A stretch of DNA of 5,916 nucleotides from an uncultured Acetatifactor sp. (GTDB lineage: Bacteria; Bacillota; Clostridia; Lachnospirales; Lachnospiraceae), in the NCBI GenBank assembly GCA_910577035.1, contig CAJTKW010000016.1:27937-33852 (forward strand), given 5' to 3'. The notes under the pieces were generated by a model, which was not told the DNA's origin, searched no databases, and worked only from the letters and a program-made list of their open reading frames with translations. The position numbers and the translations under genes are program-made. Shown here piece after piece: positions 1 to 5,473 of this stretch (positions within the stretch are counted from its first letter, which is position 1; each line of letters begins with the position of its first letter).

Positions 1-1210
1 TACCGGCAAGCAGGCCGGCCATCTCCACCGCCTCCTCAGGGCTGTCCACCGCTGTCACATCGGAGTGGAACTTCGCCGCCTCCCGGGCCAGCTCATAGGC
101 GGGAAGCGCCCTGGGATTGTCCGGAGGGGCCACGGTAATGATCTGATCCGCCAGGGCATGGGTCAGTGCAATCATCTTCCCGTACTCCTTATCCTTCAAC
201 ACTCCCATTATATAGATAATTCTCTTATTTGTAAAATAGAATTCCAGAGATTCTGCCAGTCTTTTGGCCCCGTCCTCATTGTGGGCGCCGTCTATGATAA
301 AGAAGGGCCGCCTGCCTGCCACCGTAAAGCGGCCGTCCCAGACTGTCTGCATCAGTCCCTGACGCAGCTTCTGCTCCGTCAGCGGAAACCCCTGCTCTCC
401 CAGAATCTTCAGCGCCTCCACTGCCAGCGCCCCGTTCTCCACCTGATATTTCCCTGCCAGAGGAATCTCCAGCCCCGCCAGGCCGCCATAGCTGAAGCGC
501 TGCTTCTCCAGCCCGTACCTGACATGGGTAATTCCGGCAGGCTCTGCCACCGTCAGGGGACAATGCAGCTCCGCGGCCCGTTCTGCAATCACTTTTTCCG
601 CCTCCGGCTGCTGCTTCGCACTCACCGCCGGAACACCCTTTTTCAGAATCCCGGCCTTCTGCGCCGCGATCTCCTCCAGGCTGTTCCCCAGGAACCGCAT
701 ATGGTCCATGCTGACGGAAGTAATAACTGCCAAAACGGTACTGTCAATGATATTTGTGGCGTCCAGAAGCCCCCCCATGCCCGTCTCCAGCACCACGATG
801 TCGCAGCTCTTTTCCCTGAAATAAAGAAAAGCCATGGCCGTCTCCACCTCAAAGGCCGTAGGCTGTGGCCATCCCTCCGCCGTCATCCCGTCACAGGCCT
901 GCCTGACCTGCTCTGCCAGACGTCCCAGCGCTTCTCTGGTAATATACCTGTCATTTACCTGTATTTTTTCTCTGTACTCAAAAATAACAGGCGATATATA
1001 TCTTCCCACACGATAGCCTCCGGATTTCAGAGCCGCCCCGATGTAAGCGGACACAGACCCCTTTCCGTTGGTGCCTGCCACATGGACAAACCTCAGGGAC
1101 TGCTGAGGGTTACCCAGTCTTTCACATAATTCCCTGATGCTGCCCAGGCCGGGCACAATCCCCAGACCGCTTATCTGTTCAATGTATTCCACCACTTCCC
1201 GTTCCTTCAT
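1..1210 (-). CDS. folC: Folylpolyglutamate synthase / dihydrofolate synthase (FolC), 3' end cut by window edge
   Basis: This Mur-ligase-family enzyme adds glutamate to folates in the cytoplasm using ATP, and in many bacteria also joins dihydropteroate to glutamate. I translated the minus strand by eye: 403 residues are visible, and the last few tens of residues of a roughly 430-residue protein lie beyond position 1. Seen motifs are the P-loop VHVAGTNGKGSV (residues 42-53), ETGMGGLLDATN (142-153), SMDH (167-170), IAAQKAGILKKG with the Mur-type lysine near 185, WDGRF (291-295) and DGAHN (307-311), in the order expected for FolC. The start at 1210 follows a purine-rich GGGAAGGCGGAG ribosome site. 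It is transcribed away from the PF06541 gene, with a candidate promoter in the 74-bp gap. The frame is intact. Whether it has both synthase activities cannot be told from sequence alone. Confidence 0.95.
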   Translation of the reverse strand, partial: MKEREVVEYIEQISGLGIVPGLGSIRELCERLGNPQQSLRFVHVAGTNGKGSVSAYIGAALKSGGYRVGRYISPVIFEYREKIQVNDRYITREALGRLAEQVRQACDGMTAEGWPQPTAFEVETAMAFLYFREKSCDIVVLETGMGGLLDATNIIDSTVLAVITSVSMDHMRFLGNSLEEIAAQKAGILKKGVPAVSAKQQPEAEKVIAERAAELHCPLTVAEPAGITHVRYGLEKQRFSYGGLAGLEIPLAGKYQVENGALAVEALKILGEQGFPLTEQKLRQGLMQTVWDGRFTVAGRRPFFIIDGAHNEDGAKRLAESLEFYFTNKRIIYIMGVLKDKEYGKMIALTHALADQIITVAPPDNPRALPAYELAREAAKFHSDVTAVDSPEEAVEMAGLLAG

Positions 1211-1228
1211 CTACTCCGCCTTCCCGCA

Positions 1229-1258
1229 AACATACATAGTTTTCCTTATTCCTGTCAA
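1229..1258 (-). promoter_or_regulatory. Candidate sigma-A promoter for folC
   Basis: Reading the minus strand, a perfect -35 TTGACA (plus-strand 1253-1258) is followed after 18 bp by TATGTT (1229-1234). The predicted transcript would start near 1222, giving a leader of only about 12 nt that still holds the AAGGCGGAG ribosome site. The very short leader is the main weakness of this call. Confidence 0.45.
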
Positions 1259-1284
1259 TACTATGACAAAAAAGGACTGACATC

Positions 1285-1704
1285 ATGAAACAAAGTATCG
1301 GAACCTTCGCCAAAAACTTTATAAAGTGCGGCCTCACCGGTTGGTGTATGGAGATTGTTTTCACCTCCCTGGACTCCCTCCGCAGACGGGATTTTACCTT
1401 AAAGGGCATGACCTCTATCTGGATGTTTCCCATCTATGGCTGCGCCGCCGTCCTTGCGCCTGTAAGCCGGCTTCTTAGGAAAAAGCCCGCCTGGTTCCGC
1501 GGCCTGACCTATATGAATCTTATTTTTACCGTTGAATACCTCACCGGCAGCCTGCTTTCCAGGCTGAAGCTCTGCCCGTGGAACTACGGCAGGAACAGAT
1601 GGCACGTAAACCGCCTGATCCGCCTGGACTTCGCCCCTTTCTGGTTCGTGGCCGGATTACTGTTTGAGCGCCTGCTGAACACACCGTCAAATACCCCGCC
1701 CTGA
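1285..1704 (+). CDS. Small membrane protein of the PF06541 (ABC_trans_CmpB, putative ABC transporter permease) family
   Basis: This is a 139-residue protein. It matches the PF06541 pattern common in clostridia: CGLTGWCMEI (15-24), SIWMFPIYG (44-52), RGLTYMNLIFTVEYLTGSLL (72-91), CPWNY (97-101) and IRLDFAPFWFVAGLLFE (112-128). Hydrophobic stretches near 11-29, 44-64, 74-92 and 116-131 suggest three or four membrane segments, with basic loops between them (RRR at 33-35, RKK at 65-67). The start at 1285 has AAAGGA 8 nt upstream. The family name comes from database annotation as an ABC-transporter type IV protein; no ATPase partner is encoded nearby, and a transport role is not shown. The stop codon lies in the loop of the downstream hairpin. 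I found no convincing plus-strand promoter in the 74-bp gap to folC. Confidence 0.85.
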   Translation: MKQSIGTFAKNFIKCGLTGWCMEIVFTSLDSLRRRDFTLKGMTSIWMFPIYGCAAVLAPVSRLLRKKPAWFRGLTYMNLIFTVEYLTGSLLSRLKLCPWNYGRNRWHVNRLIRLDFAPFWFVAGLLFERLLNTPSNTPP

Positions 1705-1719
1705 ATCGGCGGGGTATTT
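1689..1719. terminator. Symmetric hairpin between convergent genes, probable bidirectional terminator
   Basis: A perfect 12-bp stem (AAATACCCCGCC at 1689-1700 and GGCGGGGTATTT at 1708-1719) closes a 7-nt loop containing the TGA stop of the PF06541 gene. The GC core is flanked by A and T runs on both sides, so the transcript from either strand ends the stem in U-rich sequence. There is no long U-tract after it. It sits 15 bp from the stop of the convergent PH-like gene. Confidence 0.7.
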
Positions 1720-1733
1720 GCTGTTACCGTGCT

Positions 1734-2114
1734 TTAATCCAAATCCAGGTCATCCGCATCCTGCATATCGCCGGTACCGATGTCAAGCATGTTCATGGTA
1801 CGGCGCTTTCTTCTCGCCACCTCGGACTGCTCCAGAATAAAATCCTTCACGGCCTTGGAATGCCTGATATGCTTTAAAATCAGCTGGGCATGGGTGGTAT
1901 CTCCCGTAAAGCAGATCACCGTACCCAGACCGAACATCTTCTCCGCCAGACTGGCACTGTGCTGTACATCCTGCACCTTATACATATAGCAGTCATTCTC
2001 CACCGTCTTCAACAGCCCCTCGTCTATGGTTATGATCTCCTCCCTGATCGTATATTTGGTAAAGGTAAAGGGCAATCCCAAAAACAGCCATCGCTTTCTT
2101 TCTACAAATTCCAT
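1734..2114 (-). CDS. Small PH-like domain protein (DUF304/bPH2 type), hypothetical
   Basis: This is a 126-residue soluble-looking protein of unknown function. It follows the layout of bacterial PH-like (DUF304/bPH2) domains: an aromatic start (WLFLGLPFTFTKYTI, 9-23), a strand with a turn (EEIITIDEGLL, 25-35), EDCYMYKVQDV-like sequence (39-50), a basic/hydrophobic stretch leading to FGLGTVICFTGD (61-72), then ILKHIRHSKAVKDFI (79-93) and a basic RRKRR segment (101-105). The tail is strongly acidic (DMQDADDLDLD). I chose the start at 2114 because AAGGAAGG lies 8 nt before it; the frame stays open upstream to an ATG at 2177, but that would lie upstream of the candidate -10 box. Assignment to the PH-like fold is by pattern, and paralogous short membrane-associated forms exist. 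It has its own promoter and converges on the PF06541 gene. Confidence 0.7.
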   Translation of the reverse strand: MEFVERKRWLFLGLPFTFTKYTIREEIITIDEGLLKTVENDCYMYKVQDVQHSASLAEKMFGLGTVICFTGDTTHAQLILKHIRHSKAVKDFILEQSEVARRKRRTMNMLDIGTGDMQDADDLDLD

Positions 2115-2122
2115 CCTCCATA

Positions 2123-2130
2123 CCTTCCTT
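2123..2130 (-). promoter_or_regulatory. Ribosome binding site deciding the start of the PH-like gene
   Basis: AAGGAAGG on the minus strand lies 8 nt before the ATG at 2114, a normal spacing. A GGAGG directly abutting that ATG is too close to serve. This supports the 126-residue form over the longer in-frame start at 2177. Confidence 0.7.
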
Positions 2131-2148
2131 TCTGATATTTCTGGCTTT

Positions 2149-2178
2149 ATTATAGTGCATATCTCCCCCATATGCAAA
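2149..2178 (-). promoter_or_regulatory. Candidate promoter of the PH-like gene with an inverted repeat in its spacer
   Basis: On the minus strand a perfect -10 TATAAT (plus 2149-2154) lies 18 bp from a partial -35 TTTGCA (2173-2178). A perfect 7-bp inverted repeat, TGCATAT-N7-ATATGCA (2156-2162 and 2170-2176), fills the spacer and runs into the -35 box. This placement would suit a repressor or activator site; the binding protein is unknown. Confidence 0.5.
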
Positions 2179-2208
2179 ACCTTTTTCTCTAAAATTCCTC
2201 TTGTCCCA

Positions 2209-2237
2209 TTGAAACTCCTGTCCCGTCGTGGTATGAT
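2209..2237 (+). promoter_or_regulatory. Sigma-A promoter for the nitroreductase leader
   Basis: TTGAAA (2209-2214), a 17-bp spacer and TATGAT (2232-2237) form a near-consensus promoter. The predicted start near 2244 places the first hairpin of the leader at the very 5' end of the transcript. It is back to back with the promoter of the PH-like gene, whose -35 lies about 31 bp away. Confidence 0.7.
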
Positions 2238-2248
2238 AAAAGTGTGAA

Positions 2249-2398
2249 CGGAATGAAGATTTTCTAAGCGGTCAAAGTACGTCCGCTAAGAAAATCTAAG
2301 TCATTCCGGGAAGAATCGCAAGAGCGGCGATTCTTCCTGCACGATTTCACCGATTGTTTGTGCCGCCATCAGCGGCACTGCTGCCGGCTGCGCCGGCA
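2249..2398 (+). promoter_or_regulatory. Structured leader of four consecutive hairpins, function unknown
   Basis: This gene-free stretch holds four stems in a row. Stem 1 pairs 2249-2256 with 2301-2308 and 2257-2271 with 2283-2297, with a 3-nt bulge, one mismatch and an 11-nt loop. Stem 2 is a perfect 11 bp (2309-2319 with 2327-2337) beginning directly after stem 1. Stem 3 is a perfect 7 bp (GTGCCGC 2360-2366 with GCGGCAC 2372-2378). Stem 4 is a perfect 7 bp with a 3-nt loop (TGCCGGC 2382-2388 with GCCGGCA 2392-2398). GCACGA (2339-2344) can also pair with TTGTGC (2358-2363), which competes with stem 3. None is followed by a U-run, so they are not simple terminators. It could be a cis-acting RNA or a dispersed palindromic repeat inserted between promoter and gene. 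I do not recognise it as a named riboswitch. Confidence 0.7.
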
Positions 2399-2434
2399 TG
2401 TCAGGAATAGTGAAAAAACTATGGAGGTAATAAA

Positions 2435-2974
2435 ATGACAGCTAACGAGTGCATTACAGGACGCAGAAGCATCCGCAGTTTTACGGATCAGCCGGTGTCC
2501 CATGAATTGATTCAAAAGATCGTTGAGACTGCTTCCTACGCTCCCAGTTGGAAGAACACACAGATTACCCGTTATATTGCCGTGGAAGGCGATACCAAAA
2601 AGGCCCTTGCCGGGTGTACCTCCCTCTATCCCGGAAACGGCGTAATCATGGAACAGGCTCCCATGGTAATTGCGGTTACGATGATCACCGGACGCAGCGG
2701 TTATGAGAGGGACGGTTCTTTCTCCACCCCCAAGGGAACCGGCTGGCAGATGTATGATGCCGGCATTGCCAGCGAGGCATTCTGTCTGGCAGCATACGAG
2801 CAGGGCCTCGGGACTGTCATCATGGGGCTTTTCGATGAAGCGGAAGCGGCAAAGGTTCTCGGCCTTCCCGAAGGCAGAGAGCTGGTGGCTCTTATTCCCA
2901 TCGGTTATCCCGGAAAATCTCCCGCTGCCCCCAGACGCAAGCCCGTGGAAGAGCTGTTGACATTTTCATCCTGA
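2435..2974 (+). CDS. Nitroreductase family protein (FMN-dependent oxidoreductase)
   Basis: This 179-residue cytoplasmic flavoprotein most likely reduces nitro, quinone or similar substrates with NAD(P)H; the natural substrate is not known. Seen motifs are RRSIRSF (10-16, FMN phosphate contacts), SYAPSWKNTQ (34-43, equal to the usual APSaxNxQ), the helix YDAGIASEAFCLAAYEQGLGT (107-127), which packs against the flavin in the family, MGLF (130-133) and the C-terminal IGYPGKSP followed by RRKPVEEL. The length is usual for the short single-domain branch. The start at 2435 has GGAGG 7 nt upstream. There is no signal peptide and no ferredoxin extension. It is transcribed from the promoter at 2209-2237 through the four-hairpin leader and ends just before a strong terminator, so it may be a single-gene unit or may feed read-through transcription into pyrBI. 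Confidence 0.92.
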   Translation: MTANECITGRRSIRSFTDQPVSHELIQKIVETASYAPSWKNTQITRYIAVEGDTKKALAGCTSLYPGNGVIMEQAPMVIAVTMITGRSGYERDGSFSTPKGTGWQMYDAGIASEAFCLAAYEQGLGTVIMGLFDEAEAAKVLGLPEGRELVALIPIGYPGKSPAAPRRKPVEELLTFSS

Positions 2975-2980
2975 ATACCG

Positions 2981-3011
2981 GAGTCGAAGAGTTTTCTCTT
3001 CGACTCTTTTT
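2981..3011 (+). terminator. Intrinsic terminator, possibly an attenuator in front of pyrB
   Basis: A perfect 11-bp stem (GAGTCGAAGAG at 2981-2991, CTCTTCGACTC at 2996-3006) with a TTTT loop is followed at once by five T residues (3007-3011). It begins 7 nt after the nitroreductase stop and ends 36 nt before the pyrB start codon. Confidence 0.93.
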
Positions 3012-3046
3012 GCGCACATAGATTTACAGAAAGGAATGGTATCCCT

Positions 3047-3976
3047 ATGAGACATCTGATGAGTCCCCTGGACTTCACCCCCGAGGAGCTGGATCGGCTC
3101 TTCGACCTTGCCAACGATATTGAGCGCAATCCTTCGAAGTACGCTCACGCCTGCGACGGCAGAATTCTTGCCACCTGCTTTTACGAACCCAGCACCAGAA
3201 CCCGCCTAAGCTTTGAGTCCGCCATGATCCGCCTGGGGGGCCGCGTGATCGGCTTCTCTGACGCCGCTTCCTCCTCCGCCTCCAAGGGCGAGAGCGTATC
3301 CGACACAATCCGCATCATCTCCTGCTATGCGGACATTTGTGCCATGCGCCACCCCAAAGAGGGCGCTCCCATGGTAGCTGCCGAAAAGTCCAAAATCCCC
3401 GTAATCAATGCCGGTGACGGAGGACATCAACACCCCACCCAGACCCTCACCGACCTGCTGACCATCCGCAGCCTGAAGGGATCCCTGGGAAATTTTACCA
3501 TTGGCCTGTGTGGAGACCTGAAATTCGGCAGAACCGTCCACTCCCTCATCAACGCCCTGGTGCGCTATGACAATATCCGCTTCCTCTTCATCTCTCCCGA
3601 AGAGCTCAAGTGTCCCGATTATATTACGGAAATGCTCCGGGACAAAGGCATCTCCTACAGAGAGGTCATCCGTCTGGAAGACGTGATGCCGGAGCTTGAC
3701 CTGCTCTATATGACCCGGGTGCAGAAAGAACGCTTCTTTAATGAAGAAGATTATATCCGTCTGAAAGACTTCTATATCCTGGATACCGCCAAGATGGAGC
3801 TGGCCGGGAAGGACATGCTGGTGCTCCACCCTCTGCCCAGGGTGAATGAAATCTCCGTGGAGGTAGACGCCGATCCCAGGGCAGCTTATTTCCGGCAGGC
3901 GCAGTACGGAGTCTACGTCCGTATGGCCCTGATCCTCACCCTGCTGGAATCGGCATCACAAAATAATCCGCTTTGA
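3047..3976 (+). CDS. pyrB: Aspartate carbamoyltransferase catalytic subunit
   Basis: This enzyme condenses carbamoyl phosphate with L-aspartate to N-carbamoyl-L-aspartate, the committed step of pyrimidine synthesis, in the cytoplasm. The 309 residues match E. coli PyrB in length. The carbamoyl-phosphate loop STRTRLSFE is at 49-57, the 80s loop SASKGESVSDTIR at 77-89 (mobile lysine near 80), MRHP at 100-103, GDGGHQHPTQTLTDL at 123-137, GDLKFGRTVHSL at 156-167, YMTRVQKERF in the aspartate domain and LHPLPRVNEI near the C-terminus. All expected catalytic residues are visible. The start at 3047 is preceded by AAAGGAATGG, with AAGGA 11 nt away. pyrI follows after 84 bp, so this is the PyrI-associated, allosteric type. 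No PyrR-binding motif was recognised upstream; the terminator just before the gene is the only control element seen. Confidence 0.97.
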   Translation: MRHLMSPLDFTPEELDRLFDLANDIERNPSKYAHACDGRILATCFYEPSTRTRLSFESAMIRLGGRVIGFSDAASSSASKGESVSDTIRIISCYADICAMRHPKEGAPMVAAEKSKIPVINAGDGGHQHPTQTLTDLLTIRSLKGSLGNFTIGLCGDLKFGRTVHSLINALVRYDNIRFLFISPEELKCPDYITEMLRDKGISYREVIRLEDVMPELDLLYMTRVQKERFFNEEDYIRLKDFYILDTAKMELAGKDMLVLHPLPRVNEISVEVDADPRAAYFRQAQYGVYVRMALILTLLESASQNNPL

Positions 3977-4050
3977 TTCTCACAGGGCACACAGGAGCCG
4001 GCAAGGACCACATTAACTGAAATGCCGCATACCATACACTGCGGCGGAAT

Positions 4051-4056
4051 GGGAGG
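4051..4056 (+). promoter_or_regulatory. Ribosome binding site deciding the pyrI start
   Basis: GGGAGG lies 4 nt before the ATG at 4061. The in-frame ATGs at 4022 and 4049 have no comparable site. A weak hairpin (GCCGC 4024-4028 with GCGGC 4041-4045) sits just upstream. Confidence 0.7.
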
Positions 4057-4060
4057 AATT

Positions 4061-4504
4061 ATGCTGAATGTAGGAAAAATCGAAGAGGGCTTTGTACTGG
4101 ATCATATCAAGGCCGGTAAAAGCCTGGACATATATGAGCACCTGCAGCTGGATAAGCTGGACTGCACCGTGGCCATCATTAAAAACGCCCGCAGCGACAA
4201 AATGGGAAAAAAAGATATATTAAAGGTAGAATGTGATATAGATATGCTGGACCTGGATGTCCTGGCCTTCATTGACCACAACATCACCGTCAACGTAATC
4301 AAAAACGGTGACATTGTGGAAAAGAAGGTACTGGTGCTTCCCGGGCAGATTAAAAATGTCATTCGCTGCCACAATCCCAGGTGCATCACCTCCATCGAAC
4401 AGGAGCTGCCCCATATCTTTTACCTGGCTGACGCCGAAAAGGAAACCTACCGCTGTAAATACTGTGAAGAAAAATACACGGAAACGGCCAAGATCAACCG
4501 CTGA
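4061..4504 (+). CDS. pyrI: Aspartate carbamoyltransferase regulatory subunit
   Basis: This is the regulatory chain that binds nucleotides (CTP, UTP, ATP in known homologues) and links PyrB trimers into the class B dodecamer. From the start at 4061 it is 147 residues, close to the usual 145-155. The nucleotide-site residues of E. coli PyrI are kept: DHI (14-16, E. coli Asp19-His20), LKVE (54-57, Lys60) and EKK (87-89, Lys94). The zinc domain shows all four cysteines, CHNPRC (103-108) and CKYC (132-135), which contact PyrB. An ATG 39 bp upstream is in frame but has no ribosome site, and the extra residues do not resemble PyrI. The gene is cotranscribed with pyrB across 84 bp. It has no terminator of its own; its last 11 bp overlap the end of the opposite-strand DUF362 gene. 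Confidence 0.96.
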   Translation: MLNVGKIEEGFVLDHIKAGKSLDIYEHLQLDKLDCTVAIIKNARSDKMGKKDILKVECDIDMLDLDVLAFIDHNITVNVIKNGDIVEKKVLVLPGQIKNVIRCHNPRCITSIEQELPHIFYLADAEKETYRCKYCEEKYTETAKINR

Positions 4505-5363
4505 TTTCCACCAGCTCATACTCTCTGCTGCCGGCCCCCAGCGCGGCAGCGGCTTCCACCGTATGGACCCCGTTCCTGGATTCGATCCTCTCTAGCAGAT
4601 GCTCTCTGCCGGGGTCGTCCGAGGCATAGACCAGGTCAAGACAGGCCTGATCCAGCGCCACAGGATCGACGGACGCCAGTATCCCTATATCCGCCATGGC
4701 AGGATCCTCCGCTACGGCACAGCAGTCGCAGTCCACGGACATATTTTTCATTACATTGATAAACACAATCTTCTCTCCGAAATAATCCAGCACGGACTTT
4801 GCAGCGTCTGCCATGGATTCCAGGAAGGAATCATGGTCAGAAGACCATATTTTCGCCACGTTGCCGGCGCCGTGGATATAAGCCTTGCCGTGGGATGACG
4901 CAATGCCGATGGAAATATTCTTCAGTGCCCCGCCAAAGCCCCCCATGGGATGTCCCTTGAAATGGGACAGTACCAGCATGGAATCATACTTTTTCAGATT
5001 GGCTCCCACGAAATTCTTATGAATCCGCCTGCCGTCCGGAACGGGCAGCTCCAGTTCCCCTGTCTCATCCATAATATCCACCTCTGCAATATCCGTCCAG
5101 CCGTGGAGCTTCATCGTTGCTTTATGGGCCTCCGTGGTATTCCGCTGCCCCTCGTAAGCCGTATTGCATTCCACAATCGTACCCTTTACATGGTCGATTA
5201 CAGGCTTCATAAAGTCCGGACGCAGGAAATTCTGGTTTCCCACCTCGCCGGAGTGCAGCTTCACCGCCACCCTGCCCGGCAGCTTTATCCCCAGTGTCTC
5301 ATACATACGGACCATCGCCTGAGGCGTGATCTCTCTGGTAAAATAGACCTTTGACCTTGCCAT
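4494..5363 (-). CDS. DUF362 domain protein without the ferredoxin segment
   Basis: This is a 289-residue protein of unknown function. DUF362 hallmarks are VAVKLHSGEVGNQNFLRP (32-49), ECNTAY (65-70) and SHFKGHPMGGFGGALKN (133-149). Larger family members carry a two-cluster ferredoxin segment (CxxCxxC repeats) after the ALKN motif; here that region is a short linker and helix (AYIHGAGN to about 195) with no cysteines, leading to SVDCDCC (209-215) and VDPVALDQAC (232-241). The cysteine-rich DCDCC could hold a metal, but this is inference. The start at 5363 is set by AAGGAGG 6 nt upstream; the frame is open to an ATG at 5459, but that would begin inside the -35 box. It has its own promoter and follows the kinase gene by 110 bp. 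No signal peptide or membrane segment is visible. Confidence 0.88.
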   Translation of the reverse strand: MARSKVYFTREITPQAMVRMYETLGIKLPGRVAVKLHSGEVGNQNFLRPDFMKPVIDHVKGTIVECNTAYEGQRNTTEAHKATMKLHGWTDIAEVDIMDETGELELPVPDGRRIHKNFVGANLKKYDSMLVLSHFKGHPMGGFGGALKNISIGIASSHGKAYIHGAGNVAKIWSSDHDSFLESMADAAKSVLDYFGEKIVFINVMKNMSVDCDCCAVAEDPAMADIGILASVDPVALDQACLDLVYASDDPGREHLLERIESRNGVHTVEAAAALGAGSREYELVEISG

Positions 5364-5369
5364 TTTCAG

Positions 5370-5376
5370 CCTCCTT
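5370..5376 (-). promoter_or_regulatory. Ribosome binding site deciding the DUF362 gene start
   Basis: AAGGAGG on the minus strand lies 6 nt before the ATG at 5363. It rules out the in-frame upstream ATG at 5459, which lies in the promoter and would add an asparagine-rich segment encoded by a 12-bp repeat. Confidence 0.85.
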
Positions 5377-5400
5377 TTCCTGTTCAAACCACTACGATAA

Positions 5401-5436
5401 CAGTTGTTTTTCCAGTTGTTTTCCCAGTTATCATAC
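5401..5436. repeat. 12-bp direct repeat at the start of the DUF362 transcript
   Basis: On the plus strand CAGTTGTTTTTC (5401-5412) is followed directly by CAGTTGTTTTCC (5413-5424) and a third partial copy beginning CAGTT (5425-5429), with an exact 12-bp period. GATAAC and GTTATC (minus strand) bracket the two full copies as a 6-bp inverted repeat. The array lies from the -10 box into the 5' leader. It may be a regulator site or simple slippage. Confidence 0.75.
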
Positions 5437-5459
5437 CACAGGCCGTCTGTTTCCGTCAA
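5430..5459 (-). promoter_or_regulatory. Sigma-A promoter for the DUF362 gene
   Basis: On the minus strand TTGACG (plus 5454-5459) is followed after 18 bp by TATGAT (5430-5435). The predicted start is near 5423, giving a leader of about 60 nt that contains the 12-bp repeats and the ribosome site. The -35 lies 14 bp after the kinase stop codon, and no terminator is seen between the genes. Confidence 0.65.
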
Positions 5460-5473
5460 TCACCCCAGCCAGA

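Noticed and set aside
65..1129. Long plus-strand open frame (354 codons) opposite folC
   Set aside because: It is antisense to a clear FolC frame; its product is rich in His, Gln, Arg and Pro, has no recognisable motif and no ribosome site was seen.
1211..1284. Plus-strand promoter for the PF06541 gene
   Set aside because: TACTAT at 1259-1264 has no usable -35 and would start the transcript inside the ribosome site; nothing better was found.
2957..2962. Perfect TTGACA at the end of the nitroreductase gene as a -35 for pyrB
   Set aside because: At 15 to 18 bp downstream there is only GC-rich sequence in the terminator region, with nothing like TATAAT.
3000..3028. TCGACT-N17-TTTACA as a pyrB promoter
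   Set aside because: Both boxes are poor, the first lies in the terminator stem, and the transcript would start inside the ribosome site.
3098..3106. CTCTTCGAC in pyrB repeats the 3' arm of the terminator and could pair with its 5' arm
   Set aside because: It is transcribed after the termination decision, so it cannot act as an antiterminator, and it encodes ordinary PyrB residues Leu-Phe-Asp.
3206..3829. Minus-strand open frame (207 codons) opposite pyrB
   Set aside because: It is the antisense shadow of a fully motif-supported pyrB gene.
4022..4060. Upstream in-frame start for pyrI
   Set aside because: There is no ribosome site before 4022, the added residues do not look like PyrI, and GGGAGG lies right before 4061.
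4527..4550. GCTGCCG/CGGCAGC hairpin after pyrI as a terminator
   Set aside because: The loop is 10 nt, there is no U-run on either strand, and it lies in the DUF362 coding sequence.
5364..5459. N-terminal extension of the DUF362 protein
   Set aside because: It would begin inside the -35 box and be made from the 12-bp repeats; AAGGAGG precedes the ATG at 5363.
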